Notes: generated by a model not told the origin, from the letters alone. A stretch of DNA of 64,000 nucleotides from Paenibacillus polymyxa (GCF_001719045.1 NZ_CP015423.1:124001-188000), one strand, 5' to 3'; shown: positions 44,385 through 54,831, numbered from the stretch's first letter. Numbers and translations are program-made.

Positions 44385-45827
44385 TCAGTCCGTCTTTGTT
44401 AGCAAATGGTAAATATCCATATATGCTTTAGCTGAAATATCCCAACTATATTCTCCTGCAAAAGCCGTCTGTGTAAGTTTCGACCAATGCTCAGATTGGC
44501 GATAAAAATGAACAGCACGACGAATAGTGTTCAGCATATCATGTGCATTGTAGTTCGTGAAACTAAATCCGTTTCCTTCCCCTGTGGACTCATTGTAAGC
44601 CTGCACAGTATCGTTAAGACCCCCTGTTTCTCGCACAATAGGGATACTTCCATAACGAAGCGCCAGCAGTTGGCTGATCCCGCAAGGCTCAAACCTTGAT
44701 GGCATAAGATACATATCACTTGCCGCATATATTTTTCGTGACAGAGGTTCGCTAAAAGCGAGCTGCGCCGACATTTTCAGTGGATAGCGTCCCGCTGCCT
44801 CACGAAACCAATGCTCAAAAGCCGGATCCCCTGTTCCCAGCACGACAAACTGGATATCATCATAATACAGGATTTCGTCAAGCACTCTCGTTACCAGATC
44901 TAGCCCCTTCATATCTACAAGCCGGGTTACCATGGCAATCATAGGTACGTCTGGCCGCACCGGCAGACCCAACTCTTTTTGCAGGCCAATTTTGTTTTCC
45001 TTTTTCTTTGTCAGACTCGTGCGGTACTTCGAATAAATACGATTGTCCGTGGCAGGATTGTAGCTTTTGGTGTCAATTCCGTTCACAATCCCTGTTAAGC
45101 GACCCTGATCTCCCAATTTACGAAGCAGACCCTCCAGCCCGTATCCGTAAAATTCAGTTTGAATCTCCTCTGCATAGGTTGGACTCACGGTCGTGACATG
45201 ATCCGAGTACGTAAGCCCACCTTTCATAAAATTCAGTCTGCCATGATACTCCACACCCTCGGGGGTGAAATAGCTTCCATCCAGGTTGAGCAGCTCAGTT
45301 AAGACCTCATACGGAAAATCCCCTTGATACAGCAGATTATGTATCGTAAACACTGTGCGAATATCGCTGTAGAAGGGCAAATGTCGATAATCGGCATTCA
45401 GAAGCAGCGGAACCATTGCCGTATGCCAATCATGACAATGCAAAATATCCGGCCGAAAGTTCAGTTCAGGCAGCATTTCTAAAATCGCCCGGTTAAAAAA
45501 GGAAAAACGTTCGCCATCATCCATATAACCGTAAATACCGTCACGACCGAAGTAATACTCATTGTCTATAAAATAAACCTTGATTCCGTCTAATGTCAGT
45601 TCCTCTATTCCGCAATATTGATTACGCCAGCCTACGGCTACTTGCTTCACCGCTACCGGACGCAGAGACTTTTTATAAGTATCGGGAATCCCCGCATATT
45701 TAGGTAAAATGATTCGGACGTCGCACCCCGCCTGACGAAGTGCCTTCGGCAGTGCGCCAATGACATCAGCCAACCCGCCTGTTTTAATAAATGGATGTGC
45801 TTCTGCTGCCGCAAACAAAATGTTCAT
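44385..45827 (-). CDS. glgA: Glycogen synthase (ADP-glucose)
   Basis: A 480-residue GT5 glycosyltransferase that extends alpha-1,4-glucan from ADP-glucose. The KTGGLADVIGALPKAL motif near residue 15 contacts ADP-glucose, HDWHTA lies near residue 150, and the C-terminal acceptor motif PSRFEPCGISQL is intact. It lies 21 bp after glgB and is probably on the same transcript. Confidence 0.96.
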   Translation of the reverse strand: MNILFAAAEAHPFIKTGGLADVIGALPKALRQAGCDVRIILPKYAGIPDTYKKSLRPVAVKQVAVGWRNQYCGIEELTLDGIKVYFIDNEYYFGRDGIYGYMDDGERFSFFNRAILEMLPELNFRPDILHCHDWHTAMVPLLLNADYRHLPFYSDIRTVFTIHNLLYQGDFPYEVLTELLNLDGSYFTPEGVEYHGRLNFMKGGLTYSDHVTTVSPTYAEEIQTEFYGYGLEGLLRKLGDQGRLTGIVNGIDTKSYNPATDNRIYSKYRTSLTKKKENKIGLQKELGLPVRPDVPMIAMVTRLVDMKGLDLVTRVLDEILYYDDIQFVVLGTGDPAFEHWFREAAGRYPLKMSAQLAFSEPLSRKIYAASDMYLMPSRFEPCGISQLLALRYGSIPIVRETGGLNDTVQAYNESTGEGNGFSFTNYNAHDMLNTIRRAVHFYRQSEHWSKLTQTAFAGEYSWDISAKAYMDIYHLLTKTD

Positions 45828-45848
45828 ATGTGCTTCCTCCTTATGTGT

Positions 45849-47771
45849 TTAATCTGCTTTTTTAGGCCTCCGAGGCGCTTTCTTGAGTACAACGATGCTT
45901 AAGGGTGGTATGGTCACCTCCAAGCTGTGAAGCTGTCCGTGGCAAGGAATGGAGGCGGTCCGTATCACTCCGGTATTTAGCTGGCTATTTCCCCCAAAGT
46001 CCTTATGATCACTGTTCAGCAGTTCGATATAACTCCCGGCCTTTTCCAGCCCAATTCGATAGTTCTCTCTGGGCACGGGCTGAAAGTTAATTAGCACGAC
46101 CAGTGTATCTCCCGGCTTTTTACCTTTACGTAAATACGTAATTACGCTCTGCCCACGGTCCTCCGCTTCAATCCACTGATATCCATCCCACGAATGATCC
46201 AGTTCCCATAACGCCTTTTCCTGAATATACAAATGATTCAGCGCTTTCGTATAAGCGTGCAGCGAACGGTGACTATCATAATCCAGCAGAAACCAGTCAA
46301 GCTGCTCTTCATCCTTCCATTCGATGAATTGGCCGAATTCCCCTCCCATAAATAAGAGCTTTTTGCCCGGTGAGGTGATTTGGTAACCGAGAAGCGCTCG
46401 AAGCCCGGCAAATTTTTGCTCATAGCTACCTGGCATTTTATCAAGCAGCGACTTCTTACCATGAACAACCTCATCGTGCGACAACGGCAGTGTAAAATTC
46501 TCGCTGTACGCATAAGCTATGGGGAATGTCAGCAAATTATGGCGCTCTGGCCTTTGATCGAAATCCGTTTCGATATAATCAAGCGTATCGTTCATCCAGC
46601 CCATATTCCACTTGTAATTAAAACCGAGTCCTCCATCGCTTACCGGGGAAGTCACCATCGGCCAGGCACTGGACTCCTCTGCCATCATCAGAGCATACGG
46701 ATAATAGCGGAATACTGTTTCATTCAGTTGTTGAAGGAAGGCAATAGCCTCCTCATTTTCAATGCCTCCTTTAGAGTTAAAACGATATTGACCGTCCTGC
46801 TTTTCAAAATCCAGCCGTAGCATACTTGTCACAGCATCTACGCGCAGGCCGTCAATATGGTACACATCCATCCAGAATAGCGCATTAGAAATCAGGAAAG
46901 AACGCACCTCCGGCTTGCTGTAATCAAACGTCAGCGTTCCCCAGCCGGGCTTTTCCGCAATCAGCGGATCCGCGTATTCGAACAGGGGCGATCCGTCAAA
47001 CAGCCTTAATCCATGAGCATCTTTTGCAAAATGGGCTGGCACCCAATCCATCAGCACTCCGATTCCCGCCTGATGGCAACGATCCACCAAATACATAAAA
47101 TCATGCGGCTCTCCATAACGGCTTGTGAGTGCAAAATATCCGGTAAGCTGGTAGCCCCAGGAAAGATCATACGGATGTTCACTCAGCGGCATCAGCTCAA
47201 TATGTGTATACCCCATATCGGTCACATAAGGCACAAGAAGCTCAGCTATTTCCCTGTATGTATAAAACGTACCATCTTCTTTTTGCTTCCAAGTGCCCAG
47301 ATGAAGCTCGTATATGTGCAGAGGCTTTCCATAAGGTGCTCTACGTTTTCGGCGCCAAATCGCATCGTTCCAAGCATAACCATCTATAGAAGCTACCACA
47401 GAAGCCGTTGCCGGTCTCACTTCAGCACGTACCGCGTAAGGGTCTGCTTTCAGAAATCGTTCACCATTTGCACCCGTAATGTCGTATTTGTAAAAAATTC
47501 CTTGGGATATCCCCGGAAAAAAACGACTCCAAAAACCGGATTTGGGAACCCTATATAAGGAATCCTGTTCCCCATTCCAGTTGTTGCGATCTGTAGCAAG
47601 CCCGACATGGAGAGCATGAGGAGCCCAGACCGTAAAGCGGACGCCCTGTTCTCCGTTCTCCACAGTAAGGTGGGAACCCAAAGATCGGTAGCTGTGATAA
47701 AGCGTTCCTTCATGAAACAAATAAATATCTTCTGATGAAATAGCCTGTTGCGGAAGAGTTTGGTCTGTCAT
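45849..47771 (-). CDS. glgB: 1,4-alpha-glucan branching enzyme
   Basis: A 640-residue GH13 enzyme that makes alpha-1,6 branches. The N-terminal CBM48 module covers about 20-125. The catalytic barrel shows the nucleophile Asp in GLRVDAVTSML, the acid Glu in MMAEESSAWP and the third Asp in LPLSHDEVVHG. The ATG at 47771 follows GGGTGG by 7 nt; the GTG three bases earlier is also possible. Confidence 0.95.
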   Translation of the reverse strand: MTDQTLPQQAISSEDIYLFHEGTLYHSYRSLGSHLTVENGEQGVRFTVWAPHALHVGLATDRNNWNGEQDSLYRVPKSGFWSRFFPGISQGIFYKYDITGANGERFLKADPYAVRAEVRPATASVVASIDGYAWNDAIWRRKRRAPYGKPLHIYELHLGTWKQKEDGTFYTYREIAELLVPYVTDMGYTHIELMPLSEHPYDLSWGYQLTGYFALTSRYGEPHDFMYLVDRCHQAGIGVLMDWVPAHFAKDAHGLRLFDGSPLFEYADPLIAEKPGWGTLTFDYSKPEVRSFLISNALFWMDVYHIDGLRVDAVTSMLRLDFEKQDGQYRFNSKGGIENEEAIAFLQQLNETVFRYYPYALMMAEESSAWPMVTSPVSDGGLGFNYKWNMGWMNDTLDYIETDFDQRPERHNLLTFPIAYAYSENFTLPLSHDEVVHGKKSLLDKMPGSYEQKFAGLRALLGYQITSPGKKLLFMGGEFGQFIEWKDEEQLDWFLLDYDSHRSLHAYTKALNHLYIQEKALWELDHSWDGYQWIEAEDRGQSVITYLRKGKKPGDTLVVLINFQPVPRENYRIGLEKAGSYIELLNSDHKDFGGNSQLNTGVIRTASIPCHGQLHSLEVTIPPLSIVVLKKAPRRPKKAD

Positions 47772-48007
47772 CACGTCACCACCCTTATATGTTTTGTAGG
47801 TAAAAATGTATGAATCGGTAATGCATTCGCTTTTGGGTCAAAGCTGACCTGAGTTATTACCCCATTCTAGCCACAATGAACAGAAAAATGACTAGGAAAA
47901 AAATAAACCTTAGTTTTGGGGGAATCTTATATACCTTTTGGTTTCAAGAGTACCCCATACCGTTTATGTATGTACTACACTGACAACTAAACCGGGAGGG
48001 AAACGAA
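47772..48007. other. Divergent promoter region of glgBA and glgC
   Basis: 236 bases between the two divergent glycogen transcripts. GGGAGGG at 47995-48001 is the glgC ribosome binding site. No operator or clear promoter was recognised. Confidence 0.4.
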
Positions 48008-49234
48008 ATGTTTAATAAAGAATGCATTGCCATGCTGCTGGCAGGCGGAGAGGGACGCCGTCTTGCTCCCCTTACTTCAACGATTGCAAAACCCGCCGTA
48101 CCTTTTGGCGGTCATTACCGGATCATCGATTTTCCTCTCAGTAACTGCGTAAATTCAGACATTGATACTGTAGGTGTCTTGACGCAATATGAGGCAGAAT
48201 CCTTGCACGAACATATCGGAGATGGAACACCATGGGGTCTTACAAAAACAGATGATAAAGGAATTACCCTGCTTCCATCTTATAACACAGGTAACGCTGA
48301 ATACTTAGGAACGGCAGATGCTATTCATAAGAATATCGAATATATTGACAGCCAAAATCCGGAGCATGTGCTTATTTTATCCGGTGATCATATTTACTAT
48401 ATGAATTATCGTGAAATGCTGAACCACCATAAGGAAAAAGGAGCTGCGGCTACCATTTCTGTCATGGAGGTACCTTGGGATGAAGCACACCGTTTTGGTG
48501 TTATGAGTGCCGATGAAGATCTGCGTGTCACAGAATTTGCAGAGAAACCGGATAAACCGGAAAGTAATTTGGCCTCTATGGGGATTTACCTTTTCAAATG
48601 GGATTACTTGAGAAATTACTTGTTAGAAGACGCACAGGATGCTCAATCCAGTCATGATTTTGGTAAAGATATCATCCCTAAAATGTTAGCGGACCAAGAA
48701 TCCTTGTACGTTTATGAATTCCAGGGCTATTGGAAGGACGTAGGTACCGTTAAAAGCCTATGGGATTCACACATGGATTTGTTAGAGGATGATTGTGCTA
48801 TCGACCTTCAACGCAAGGACTGGCCGATGTATACACGTGAACGCCGCACAAGGTTGAGCGCACAAAAGGTACCTAACCGTCAAACACAACCATTGGGCAG
48901 CTTGTTGCATGATTCCTGCCAAGTAGAGGGTCGAATAGAACGCTCCGTTGTATTTAGTGGTGTCGAGGTAGGTAAAGGTTCAGCCATTAAAGAAAGTATC
49001 GTTATGCCTGACACACGCATTGGACGTAACGTCCATATTGAACATGCGATTATTGGTGAAGGTGCTGTGATTCGCGATGGTGCTGTCATTAAAGGTAAAC
49101 CGGGCGAAATTATGGTCATCGGACCCAATGAAACGGTATTTGGTAAAATGGCGGTACGACCGCAAACTACACGTATGCTGAAAGAAGCTTACGAGCGCAA
49201 TACACGCTTACGTGCCGAAGGTTTTACTTCATAA
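48008..49234 (+). CDS. glgC: Glucose-1-phosphate adenylyltransferase
   Basis: A 408-residue ADP-glucose pyrophosphorylase, the entry step of glycogen synthesis. The nucleotidyltransferase core starts [15 protein letters not shown], with [21 protein letters not shown] left-handed beta-helix of hexapeptide repeats follows from about residue 290. No glgD partner is adjacent. It is transcribed away from glgBA, unlike the single glg operon of Bacillus subtilis. Confidence 0.96.
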   Translation: MFNKECIAMLLAGGEGRRLAPLTSTIAKPAVPFGGHYRIIDFPLSNCVNSDIDTVGVLTQYEAESLHEHIGDGTPWGLTKTDDKGITLLPSYNTGNAEYLGTADAIHKNIEYIDSQNPEHVLILSGDHIYYMNYREMLNHHKEKGAAATISVMEVPWDEAHRFGVMSADEDLRVTEFAEKPDKPESNLASMGIYLFKWDYLRNYLLEDAQDAQSSHDFGKDIIPKMLADQESLYVYEFQGYWKDVGTVKSLWDSHMDLLEDDCAIDLQRKDWPMYTRERRTRLSAQKVPNRQTQPLGSLLHDSCQVEGRIERSVVFSGVEVGKGSAIKESIVMPDTRIGRNVHIEHAIIGEGAVIRDGAVIKGKPGEIMVIGPNETVFGKMAVRPQTTRMLKEAYERNTRLRAEGFTS

Positions 49235-49248
49235 CGTTACCCCAAATT

Positions 49249-49291
49249 AAAAACAGCCAGCCCTCCCGATTTGAGAGGACTGGCTGTTTTT
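49249..49291. terminator. Bidirectional terminator
   Basis: AAAAACAGCCAG and CTGGCTGTTTTT with an inner CCTC/GAGG pairing lie between the convergent glgC and histidine kinase genes. Confidence 0.85.
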
Positions 49292-49314
49292 CTAATTACA
49301 CCTATAAGTAGGCT

Positions 49315-50745
49315 TTAAATCTGTCCTTCAGTAAGTTGTGATGGTTCCACGGATTGCTCTGCTTGCAGAGCAGGTAATGAAACCGTAATGGTAGTTCCAG
49401 CCCCCAGTTCACTTCTGATGAGCATCTGACCATGATGGCGCTCGATAAACTGTTGCGAGATGGCCAATCCCAGTCCAGTACCACCGTTTTGGTGGTCTAC
49501 CTGGAAAAAGCGATCTCTGACTCTGGCAAGGTTTTCAGCACTAATTCCAATCCCTGTATCTTGTACGGATATCTCGATATTGCCATCCATCCGTTGTAGA
49601 GACAGAAAAATAATCGAACTTTCATGCGAAAACTTGATAGCATTATCCACAATGTTCAAAAACACCTGTTTTAGACGGTTACCGTCTCCATGGACGAGAT
49701 ATGCCGTTTCCTCCGAATCCAGCTGAAGTTTTATCTGCTTCATTTCTGCTTTGGCCCATACGTTCAGCATAATTTCCTGTAAAAGCTCCCGTAGATCCAC
49801 CGTTCCCATCACAAGCTTCATGGCATTTTGCTCCAGCTTGGAAAAATCGAGAATTTCCTCTACCAAGCCAATCAGCCGATCGGTCTCCTTAGAAATAATC
49901 TTCATCCCGATTTTCGTCTCTTCCGGGTCATATCCGCCAGAATTTAACGTTTCACTCCAACCCTTAATAGATGTAAGTGGAGTACGCAATTCATGAGATA
50001 TGGATGAAATAAAATCATCCTTGATTTGATTTGTTCTGACAATTTCCTGTGCCATATAGTTCAGAGTCGAAGCCAGTTCACCCAACTCATAACGATAATC
50101 GCCTTCAATGCGTGCATCAAACCTCCCCTGAGCCATCTGAGCAGATACATCGCGGATATTATTAATCGGTCTAACAATAGAATTCGCGAGCCCTGTGCTG
50201 ACTACAAATACAATAACCAGTACAGCTGCCATGATGCCAAGAGAAAACAGCGTAATCGTAAACAGCTTATCATTTACCAATTCCAGCGAAGTCGTATACC
50301 GAATAACATACACCTGGTCTCCGACGATATTGTCAAGTTTTTGAGATACCGCCATCACCTGCTGCCCCGTACTCGGTTGCTTTCCGATCCATTTGCCTGT
50401 ATCTCCAGCTAATGCTTGTGTAACATCACTTGTTTGCACACTTAGATCTGCTGCAAAATTCGTCGAGTTATCAATTACATTTCCCTGTTCATCGAGCAAT
50501 TGCAGTTCAGTGAAGGGTAGAGAAAATGTATTTAACAAATACGATTGCAAAGACTGTTCCGGCTCTTTGAATTTGGGTGCAAATTCACTTACCGATTCGA
50601 TACGGCTTTCGATATGTTTGTAAATGGAGTCATAATAGTACGACCGGAGTGCAAACATAAAAATGACTTCTACTAACAGAAGCGCCAAGAACACTACGAA
50701 AAAATAGTGAAGCACAATCTGTCGGCGAATCCCCTTTTTGATCAT
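49315..50745 (-). CDS. Membrane sensor histidine kinase
   Basis: A 476-residue kinase. Membrane helices at about 12-34 and 162-186 enclose an extracellular sensor domain of about 125 residues. A HAMP domain (190-240), the phosphoacceptor H251 in SSISHELRTPLTS and a complete ATPase domain with N box (NIVDNAIKFS), GTGLGLAISQQF and the final G boxes follow. The ATG at 50745 overlaps the response-regulator stop as ATGA, so the pair is coupled. It resembles PhoR/ResE-type kinases; the signal is unknown. Confidence 0.93.
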   Translation of the reverse strand: MIKKGIRRQIVLHYFFVVFLALLLVEVIFMFALRSYYYDSIYKHIESRIESVSEFAPKFKEPEQSLQSYLLNTFSLPFTELQLLDEQGNVIDNSTNFAADLSVQTSDVTQALAGDTGKWIGKQPSTGQQVMAVSQKLDNIVGDQVYVIRYTTSLELVNDKLFTITLFSLGIMAAVLVIVFVVSTGLANSIVRPINNIRDVSAQMAQGRFDARIEGDYRYELGELASTLNYMAQEIVRTNQIKDDFISSISHELRTPLTSIKGWSETLNSGGYDPEETKIGMKIISKETDRLIGLVEEILDFSKLEQNAMKLVMGTVDLRELLQEIMLNVWAKAEMKQIKLQLDSEETAYLVHGDGNRLKQVFLNIVDNAIKFSHESSIIFLSLQRMDGNIEISVQDTGIGISAENLARVRDRFFQVDHQNGGTGLGLAISQQFIERHHGQMLIRSELGAGTTITVSLPALQAEQSVEPSQLTEGQI

Positions 50746-51440
50746 TGAGACTGACCTTTCCATTTATATCCATGTCCCCAGACTGTTTGTAAAAAAGCTG
50801 GCTCGGATGGATTGTTTTCAATTTTCTGCCGCAGACGTCGGATGTTCACATCCACAATTTTCGGATCGCCCATATATTCCTTGCCCCATACGTGGTCAAG
50901 TAGAACATCTCGGCTGAGCGGCGTGTTTTCTTTTTCGAGAAAAAATTGAATCAGGGAAAACTCAGTCGGTGTCAACTCGATCAGCTGCCCGCTCTTCTTA
51001 AATTGCTTAGCAATCAAATCTAGCGTGAACGGTCCGGATTGGAAGGATACTTTGGCTGCTGTTTCACGATGTACATTCACCCGACGCAATAACGATTGAA
51101 TACGTGCAATCAGCTCCGTCGGGCTAAAAGGCTTGCTCACATGATCATCGGCCCCTACAGACAAGGCATACACCTTATCCTGCTCCTGTACTTTCGCTGT
51201 GAGAAAAATAATGCCGATGCGCTCATTCGTTTCCCGGATTCTCCGACAGACCTCAAAACCATCCATACCGGGTACCATTACGTCGAGCAGTGCAATATCA
51301 ATATCCCGCACCGTGTTCAAAATATTCAGAGCCTCATGCCCTTCCGACGCCTCCAACACCTCAAAACCGTTACGTTTCAAGTTAATGACGATAAAGCTGC
51401 GAATGGATTCCTCGTCTTCCATGATTAAAACTTTACTCAC
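50742..51440 (-). CDS. Response regulator, OmpR/PhoB family
   Basis: A 232-residue regulator with a receiver domain (phosphoacceptor D53 in ALLDVMVPG, conserved Lys in HVSKPFSPTEL) and a C-terminal winged helix of the OmpR type (LTPTEFSLIQFFLEKENTPL and DVNIRRLRQKIE). The start is GTG at 51440, one base after the lipoprotein stop. It is phosphorylated by the adjacent kinase and probably regulates this same operon or an export system. Confidence 0.94.
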   Translation of the reverse strand: MSKVLIMEDEESIRSFIVINLKRNGFEVLEASEGHEALNILNTVRDIDIALLDVMVPGMDGFEVCRRIRETNERIGIIFLTAKVQEQDKVYALSVGADDHVSKPFSPTELIARIQSLLRRVNVHRETAAKVSFQSGPFTLDLIAKQFKKSGQLIELTPTEFSLIQFFLEKENTPLSRDVLLDHVWGKEYMGDPKIVDVNIRRLRQKIENNPSEPAFLQTVWGHGYKWKGQSQ

Positions 51441-51441
51441 T

Positions 51442-52746
51442 CTACTCTACCTGCCTTTCCCCCATCTTGTTTTTAATGGTTTTACGCGGTTCCAGCTCAC
51501 TGGATCGCTTAATGCCAATGACCTGCGCATTCGTTCTCCACAGTTGGCTATAACCTTCGTTGTTTCGCTCCCATTGTGACAACGAGAAAAATTTAATTTC
51601 CGCTATCGTTTTGTCTGTATCATCCAAAATGAAGCGCAAATAACTGTCCTTCTTCGAAACTTTCGGATCAATAGTCACCTTGCCATGCAGCTCTTTCGGT
51701 AATCTGAAGTAGACCTGTTCATTAGAATCACGATACTGCTGCTGCTTAAAAAGCGTCCCTTTCGCCCCGTCCCACTGATAGAACGACACAAAATATGGAA
51801 CCTCATCCAGCGGCTTGTTACTCCAACCTTTAGGCTTCTCCAAATTACCAAATTCCAGAATGCCGTCACCATCCACATCACCACTGGCGATGGTCGCATC
51901 CTTGAAGGTGACATCCATAAGATTAAGCTTCCTGAGCTTGCCGTGATCCATCACAATAACATTGGAAACGGTAGTGGTCTGGGCAATTTTGGTGTCTATA
52001 ATAACCCCCTGCCTACCCTCGGCTACCTTGCCAGCAACGACATTATAGACACTTAAGACCTGACTGTCCAAATCCAACGATCCGATTTCCTTAAAGGTTC
52101 CCCCACTGAATTGAAACGTTTTAACAGTAAAGAATTCATTACGTCGCAGCGTGATAATCGTCAAATCATTCAAATTATCCCCGTTCAAGTCCATCTTGTT
52201 ATGGTTAAAATCATCTACGACGAAGTCCGTATAACCTGTAGCATATATTTTCTCCAGAGTTCCTCCGGTATAGGAATACACGATGAGTCCCTTCTGATCC
52301 CCGCCATCGCCACTATCTCCGCTGGAAAAACCCGCTACAATATCGAGTGTTCCATCATTCGTTAAATCCACGAGCTTAAATGACTCCAGCACAGTGCCTT
52401 CCCCATCAAACGTCAGCTTCTTTACCCACGTTCCGCCCTGATCTTCAAACAAGGCACCATGTATTTTTACGCTCTCATCTGGTGTTTCATAAAAGAGCAC
52501 TGCTTCGTCTGTGCCATCATTGTTCAGATCACCCGTCCGAATTGGTGTCGGGTCATCTGGGTCATTCGGCCTTAAAGGCTGTACCGCCCCTAGCTGCGTA
52601 TTCACTGCACCATTCAACTGCTGTTTCTCGTCAGACATCGTCGGTGTCTCCATCAGCGAAATGGGATCGCTAATAACATTACAGCCGCTTAAAAATCCAG
52701 CAAGGAGCAGCAAGGAACAGCAGCCAGCCACCATTCTTAACAGCAT
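51442..52746 (-). CDS. Lipoprotein with FG-GAP/VCBS-like repeats
   Basis: A 434-residue lipoprotein with lipobox LSGC and several Asp-rich calcium-loop-like repeats: TGDLNNDGTDEAVLF, VDLTNDGTLDIVAG, MDLNGDNLNDLTII and SGDVDGDGILEFGN. They suggest a beta-propeller outside the membrane. It is encoded between an ABC ATPase and the two-component pair, so it may sense or bind something for the kinase. The ATG at 52746 is preferred because the longer frame overlaps the ATPase stop and has no lipobox spacing advantage. Confidence 0.85.
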   Translation of the reverse strand: MLLRMVAGCCSLLLLAGFLSGCNVISDPISLMETPTMSDEKQQLNGAVNTQLGAVQPLRPNDPDDPTPIRTGDLNNDGTDEAVLFYETPDESVKIHGALFEDQGGTWVKKLTFDGEGTVLESFKLVDLTNDGTLDIVAGFSSGDSGDGGDQKGLIVYSYTGGTLEKIYATGYTDFVVDDFNHNKMDLNGDNLNDLTIITLRRNEFFTVKTFQFSGGTFKEIGSLDLDSQVLSVYNVVAGKVAEGRQGVIIDTKIAQTTTVSNVIVMDHGKLRKLNLMDVTFKDATIASGDVDGDGILEFGNLEKPKGWSNKPLDEVPYFVSFYQWDGAKGTLFKQQQYRDSNEQVYFRLPKELHGKVTIDPKVSKKDSYLRFILDDTDKTIAEIKFFSLSQWERNNEGYSQLWRTNAQVIGIKRSSELEPRKTIKNKMGERQVE

Positions 52747-52772
52747 TATATTCACTTCTCTTGCCGTCCCCT

Positions 52773-53498
52773 TCACAATTTGTTCTTTTCTGCTTGTGTC
52801 AATCGTCTTCCCTGAATATCAAACACCAACTCACCATCATTCAACCCCCATATACGGGAAGCAAAGTGTTCAGCCATTTCCAGCGGCAATACAGTCATGA
52901 TCGTCACCCGCTCGTCAGAACACAGCTTGCGAAAGGTCTCCAATACATGCGCTGCCGAAGCTGGATCAAGTCCATTTACAGGCTCATCAGCTAAAATAAC
53001 TTTAGCTCCGTGCACGAGAGCACGCGCAGTCGCTACCCGCTGCCGCTCGCCACCGCTGAGCTTGTCACATTTATCATGCGCCTTATCCAGCAGACCCAGA
53101 TCCTCCAGTACGTCCATCGCTCCCATATAATCGTCGGAACGCACCATACCCGTCACCATTCTCCACATTGGAGTTTGACCGGATCTGCCAATGAGCACAT
53201 TTTTAAGAGCGGTTCGATTCATATTTAGATGCGGGTTTTGCTCCAGGTATGCCCATTCCCGCTTTATTTTCTTCTTGCCCGTCCACCCGGATTTCAGCAC
53301 ATCATTGCCACCTACAATTAAACTGCCTTCATCCCATGGCTCTTGTAAAGCAAGACAGCGAAGCAGCGTTGTTTTGCCGCTTCCACTTGGCCCCACTATG
53401 GCAATAAATTCGCCCTGATGAATTTCAGCATCAATTCCTCGAAGTAGCTGGGTCCGTTCAGGCCCCACTTGCTTGGTCAGCTTCCGAATTTTAATCAT
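52773..53498 (-). CDS. Orphan ABC transporter ATPase
   Basis: A 241-residue ATPase with Walker A GPSGSGKTT, signature LSGGERQR, Walker B VILADEPVNGLDP and a switch region MTVLPLEMAEHF in which the usual histidine after the D-loop is not evident. The closest types are PhnC/LolD-like. No permease gene is adjacent. AAAGGGG precedes the ATG. It is first in the operon with the lipoprotein and two-component genes, which suggests a link between an envelope export process and that regulator. Confidence 0.85.
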   Translation of the reverse strand: MIKIRKLTKQVGPERTQLLRGIDAEIHQGEFIAIVGPSGSGKTTLLRCLALQEPWDEGSLIVGGNDVLKSGWTGKKKIKREWAYLEQNPHLNMNRTALKNVLIGRSGQTPMWRMVTGMVRSDDYMGAMDVLEDLGLLDKAHDKCDKLSGGERQRVATARALVHGAKVILADEPVNGLDPASAAHVLETFRKLCSDERVTIMTVLPLEMAEHFASRIWGLNDGELVFDIQGRRLTQAEKNKL

Positions 53499-53580
53499 CT
53501 AAGTGATTCCCCTTTGCGCGCCATCAATACTGTTTATATTTTATAGTAAATGTGAAACAAATACCATGCAAACCGCAGTT

Positions 53581-54738
53581 TTAAACCGCCGTTACTCTTT
53601 TTCTGGAAACCAAACCTAACAATCCGAAAACAACGTAACTACCTCCAAGGACAAGAAACATACTGCCTTGGGTTCCAAAGTCCAGCAACCCTCCGCTAAT
53701 ATTAGGTCCGATCACACTTCCCAGATTAAAATGAAAGGATGCCAGTACATTCGCGGCTGCTAAAAATGATTTGGGCAGCAGATCAGCGGCATAGGCCAAA
53801 CCGAGGGAGAAAAAGGAGCCTACTAAACCACCTGCTAGGGTCAGCAATATCAAAGTGAACATAAATTGATTGCCGCTCCAAGGTAGCAACATAAAGGTCA
53901 TTCCCCCTGCTATACCTACGCTCATTAGCACCTTTTTACGTCCCCAACGGTCACTCAATATCCCTAGCGGTAGCTGCAGCACTAATCCTCCCAAACTGAC
54001 GAACGGCAGCAAGGCGGCGATTTCATCGGTATGAAAGCCAATACGCAGGCCATAGACTGGAAAGTTACTGTTCAGGCTCGCTTCCATATAGCCGTATAGA
54101 AATGCAGGCAAAAGAGCGTACCATGCCCAGCTGTAGCTACGGCGAAATCTTTGAGTGGGACGCGCCTCGGACTCCAGCTTCTCCGGTCTGGAGTCCGGCA
54201 GCTTTATTAACACCAATAACAAAACAAGCAAACATAATAAGGCCAACGCAGCGAATGGAACCAGCATTCCATAATCGAGTAGCCATAATCCCAATGGTCC
54301 TAATGCAAAACCCAGACCGTATGACATACCATAAAAGGAAATGTTGCGGCCTCGCTTCTCTGCTGGAGTCACCAGCAATATCCATAGCTGCGCAGAGTAG
54401 TGCAATGCACTGTCACCAATACCTACTAGCAGACGCAGTATGAACCATACCCGAATATCAGGGATTAGCGGGAATAGCAGCAGCGTAACGAGCACTAGCA
54501 CAAGCCCTCCGGCCATCAGCTTTTTGAACCCTAACCACCCCAATGTCCGTTCTGCCACCAACGTCATTGCGAATGAACCAATATACAGGGCAGCCGCATT
54601 CATTCCGTTTAGTGAAGATGAAACTCCCATTTGTTCCAATGAGATAGACAGAATAGGTAATAATAAACCTTGGCATAATCCGGCAACAATAATAACAGCA
54701 ATTAAAATAAAATAATGAACCCGTAACGACGACGACAT
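53581..54738 (-). CDS. MFS transporter, probably iron-regulated
   Basis: A 385-residue major facilitator with 12 hydrophobic segments. The MFS motif between helices 2 and 3 is weakened, but ILSDRWGRKKVLMS between helices 8 and 9 is standard. The ATG at 54738 follows AGGAGGAG; the frame to 54816 was rejected. A Fur box lies 79 bp upstream, so the carrier may export a siderophore or act in another iron-starvation task. It resembles YfkF-like drug exporters from memory; the substrate is unknown. Confidence 0.87.
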   Translation of the reverse strand: MSSSLRVHYFILIAVIIVAGLCQGLLLPILSISLEQMGVSSSLNGMNAAALYIGSFAMTLVAERTLGWLGFKKLMAGGLVLVLVTLLLFPLIPDIRVWFILRLLVGIGDSALHYSAQLWILLVTPAEKRGRNISFYGMSYGLGFALGPLGLWLLDYGMLVPFAALALLCLLVLLLVLIKLPDSRPEKLESEARPTQRFRRSYSWAWYALLPAFLYGYMEASLNSNFPVYGLRIGFHTDEIAALLPFVSLGGLVLQLPLGILSDRWGRKKVLMSVGIAGGMTFMLLPWSGNQFMFTLILLTLAGGLVGSFFSLGLAYAADLLPKSFLAAANVLASFHFNLGSVIGPNISGGLLDFGTQGSMFLVLGGSYVVFGLLGLVSRKRVTAV

Positions 54739-54816
54739 CCTAGCTCCTCCTGATCGGACAAATAAAATAATTAAAATCAATGTTAAGAAATGATTTGCAT
54801 TTGATTCCATAATCAA

Positions 54817-54831
54817 TAATAATTCTTATCA
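54817..54831. promoter_or_regulatory. Fur box upstream of the MFS gene
   Basis: On the minus strand TGATAAGAATTATTA matches the 7-1-7 Fur motif TGATAAT-N-ATTATCA at 12 of 14 fixed positions. Confidence 0.65.
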
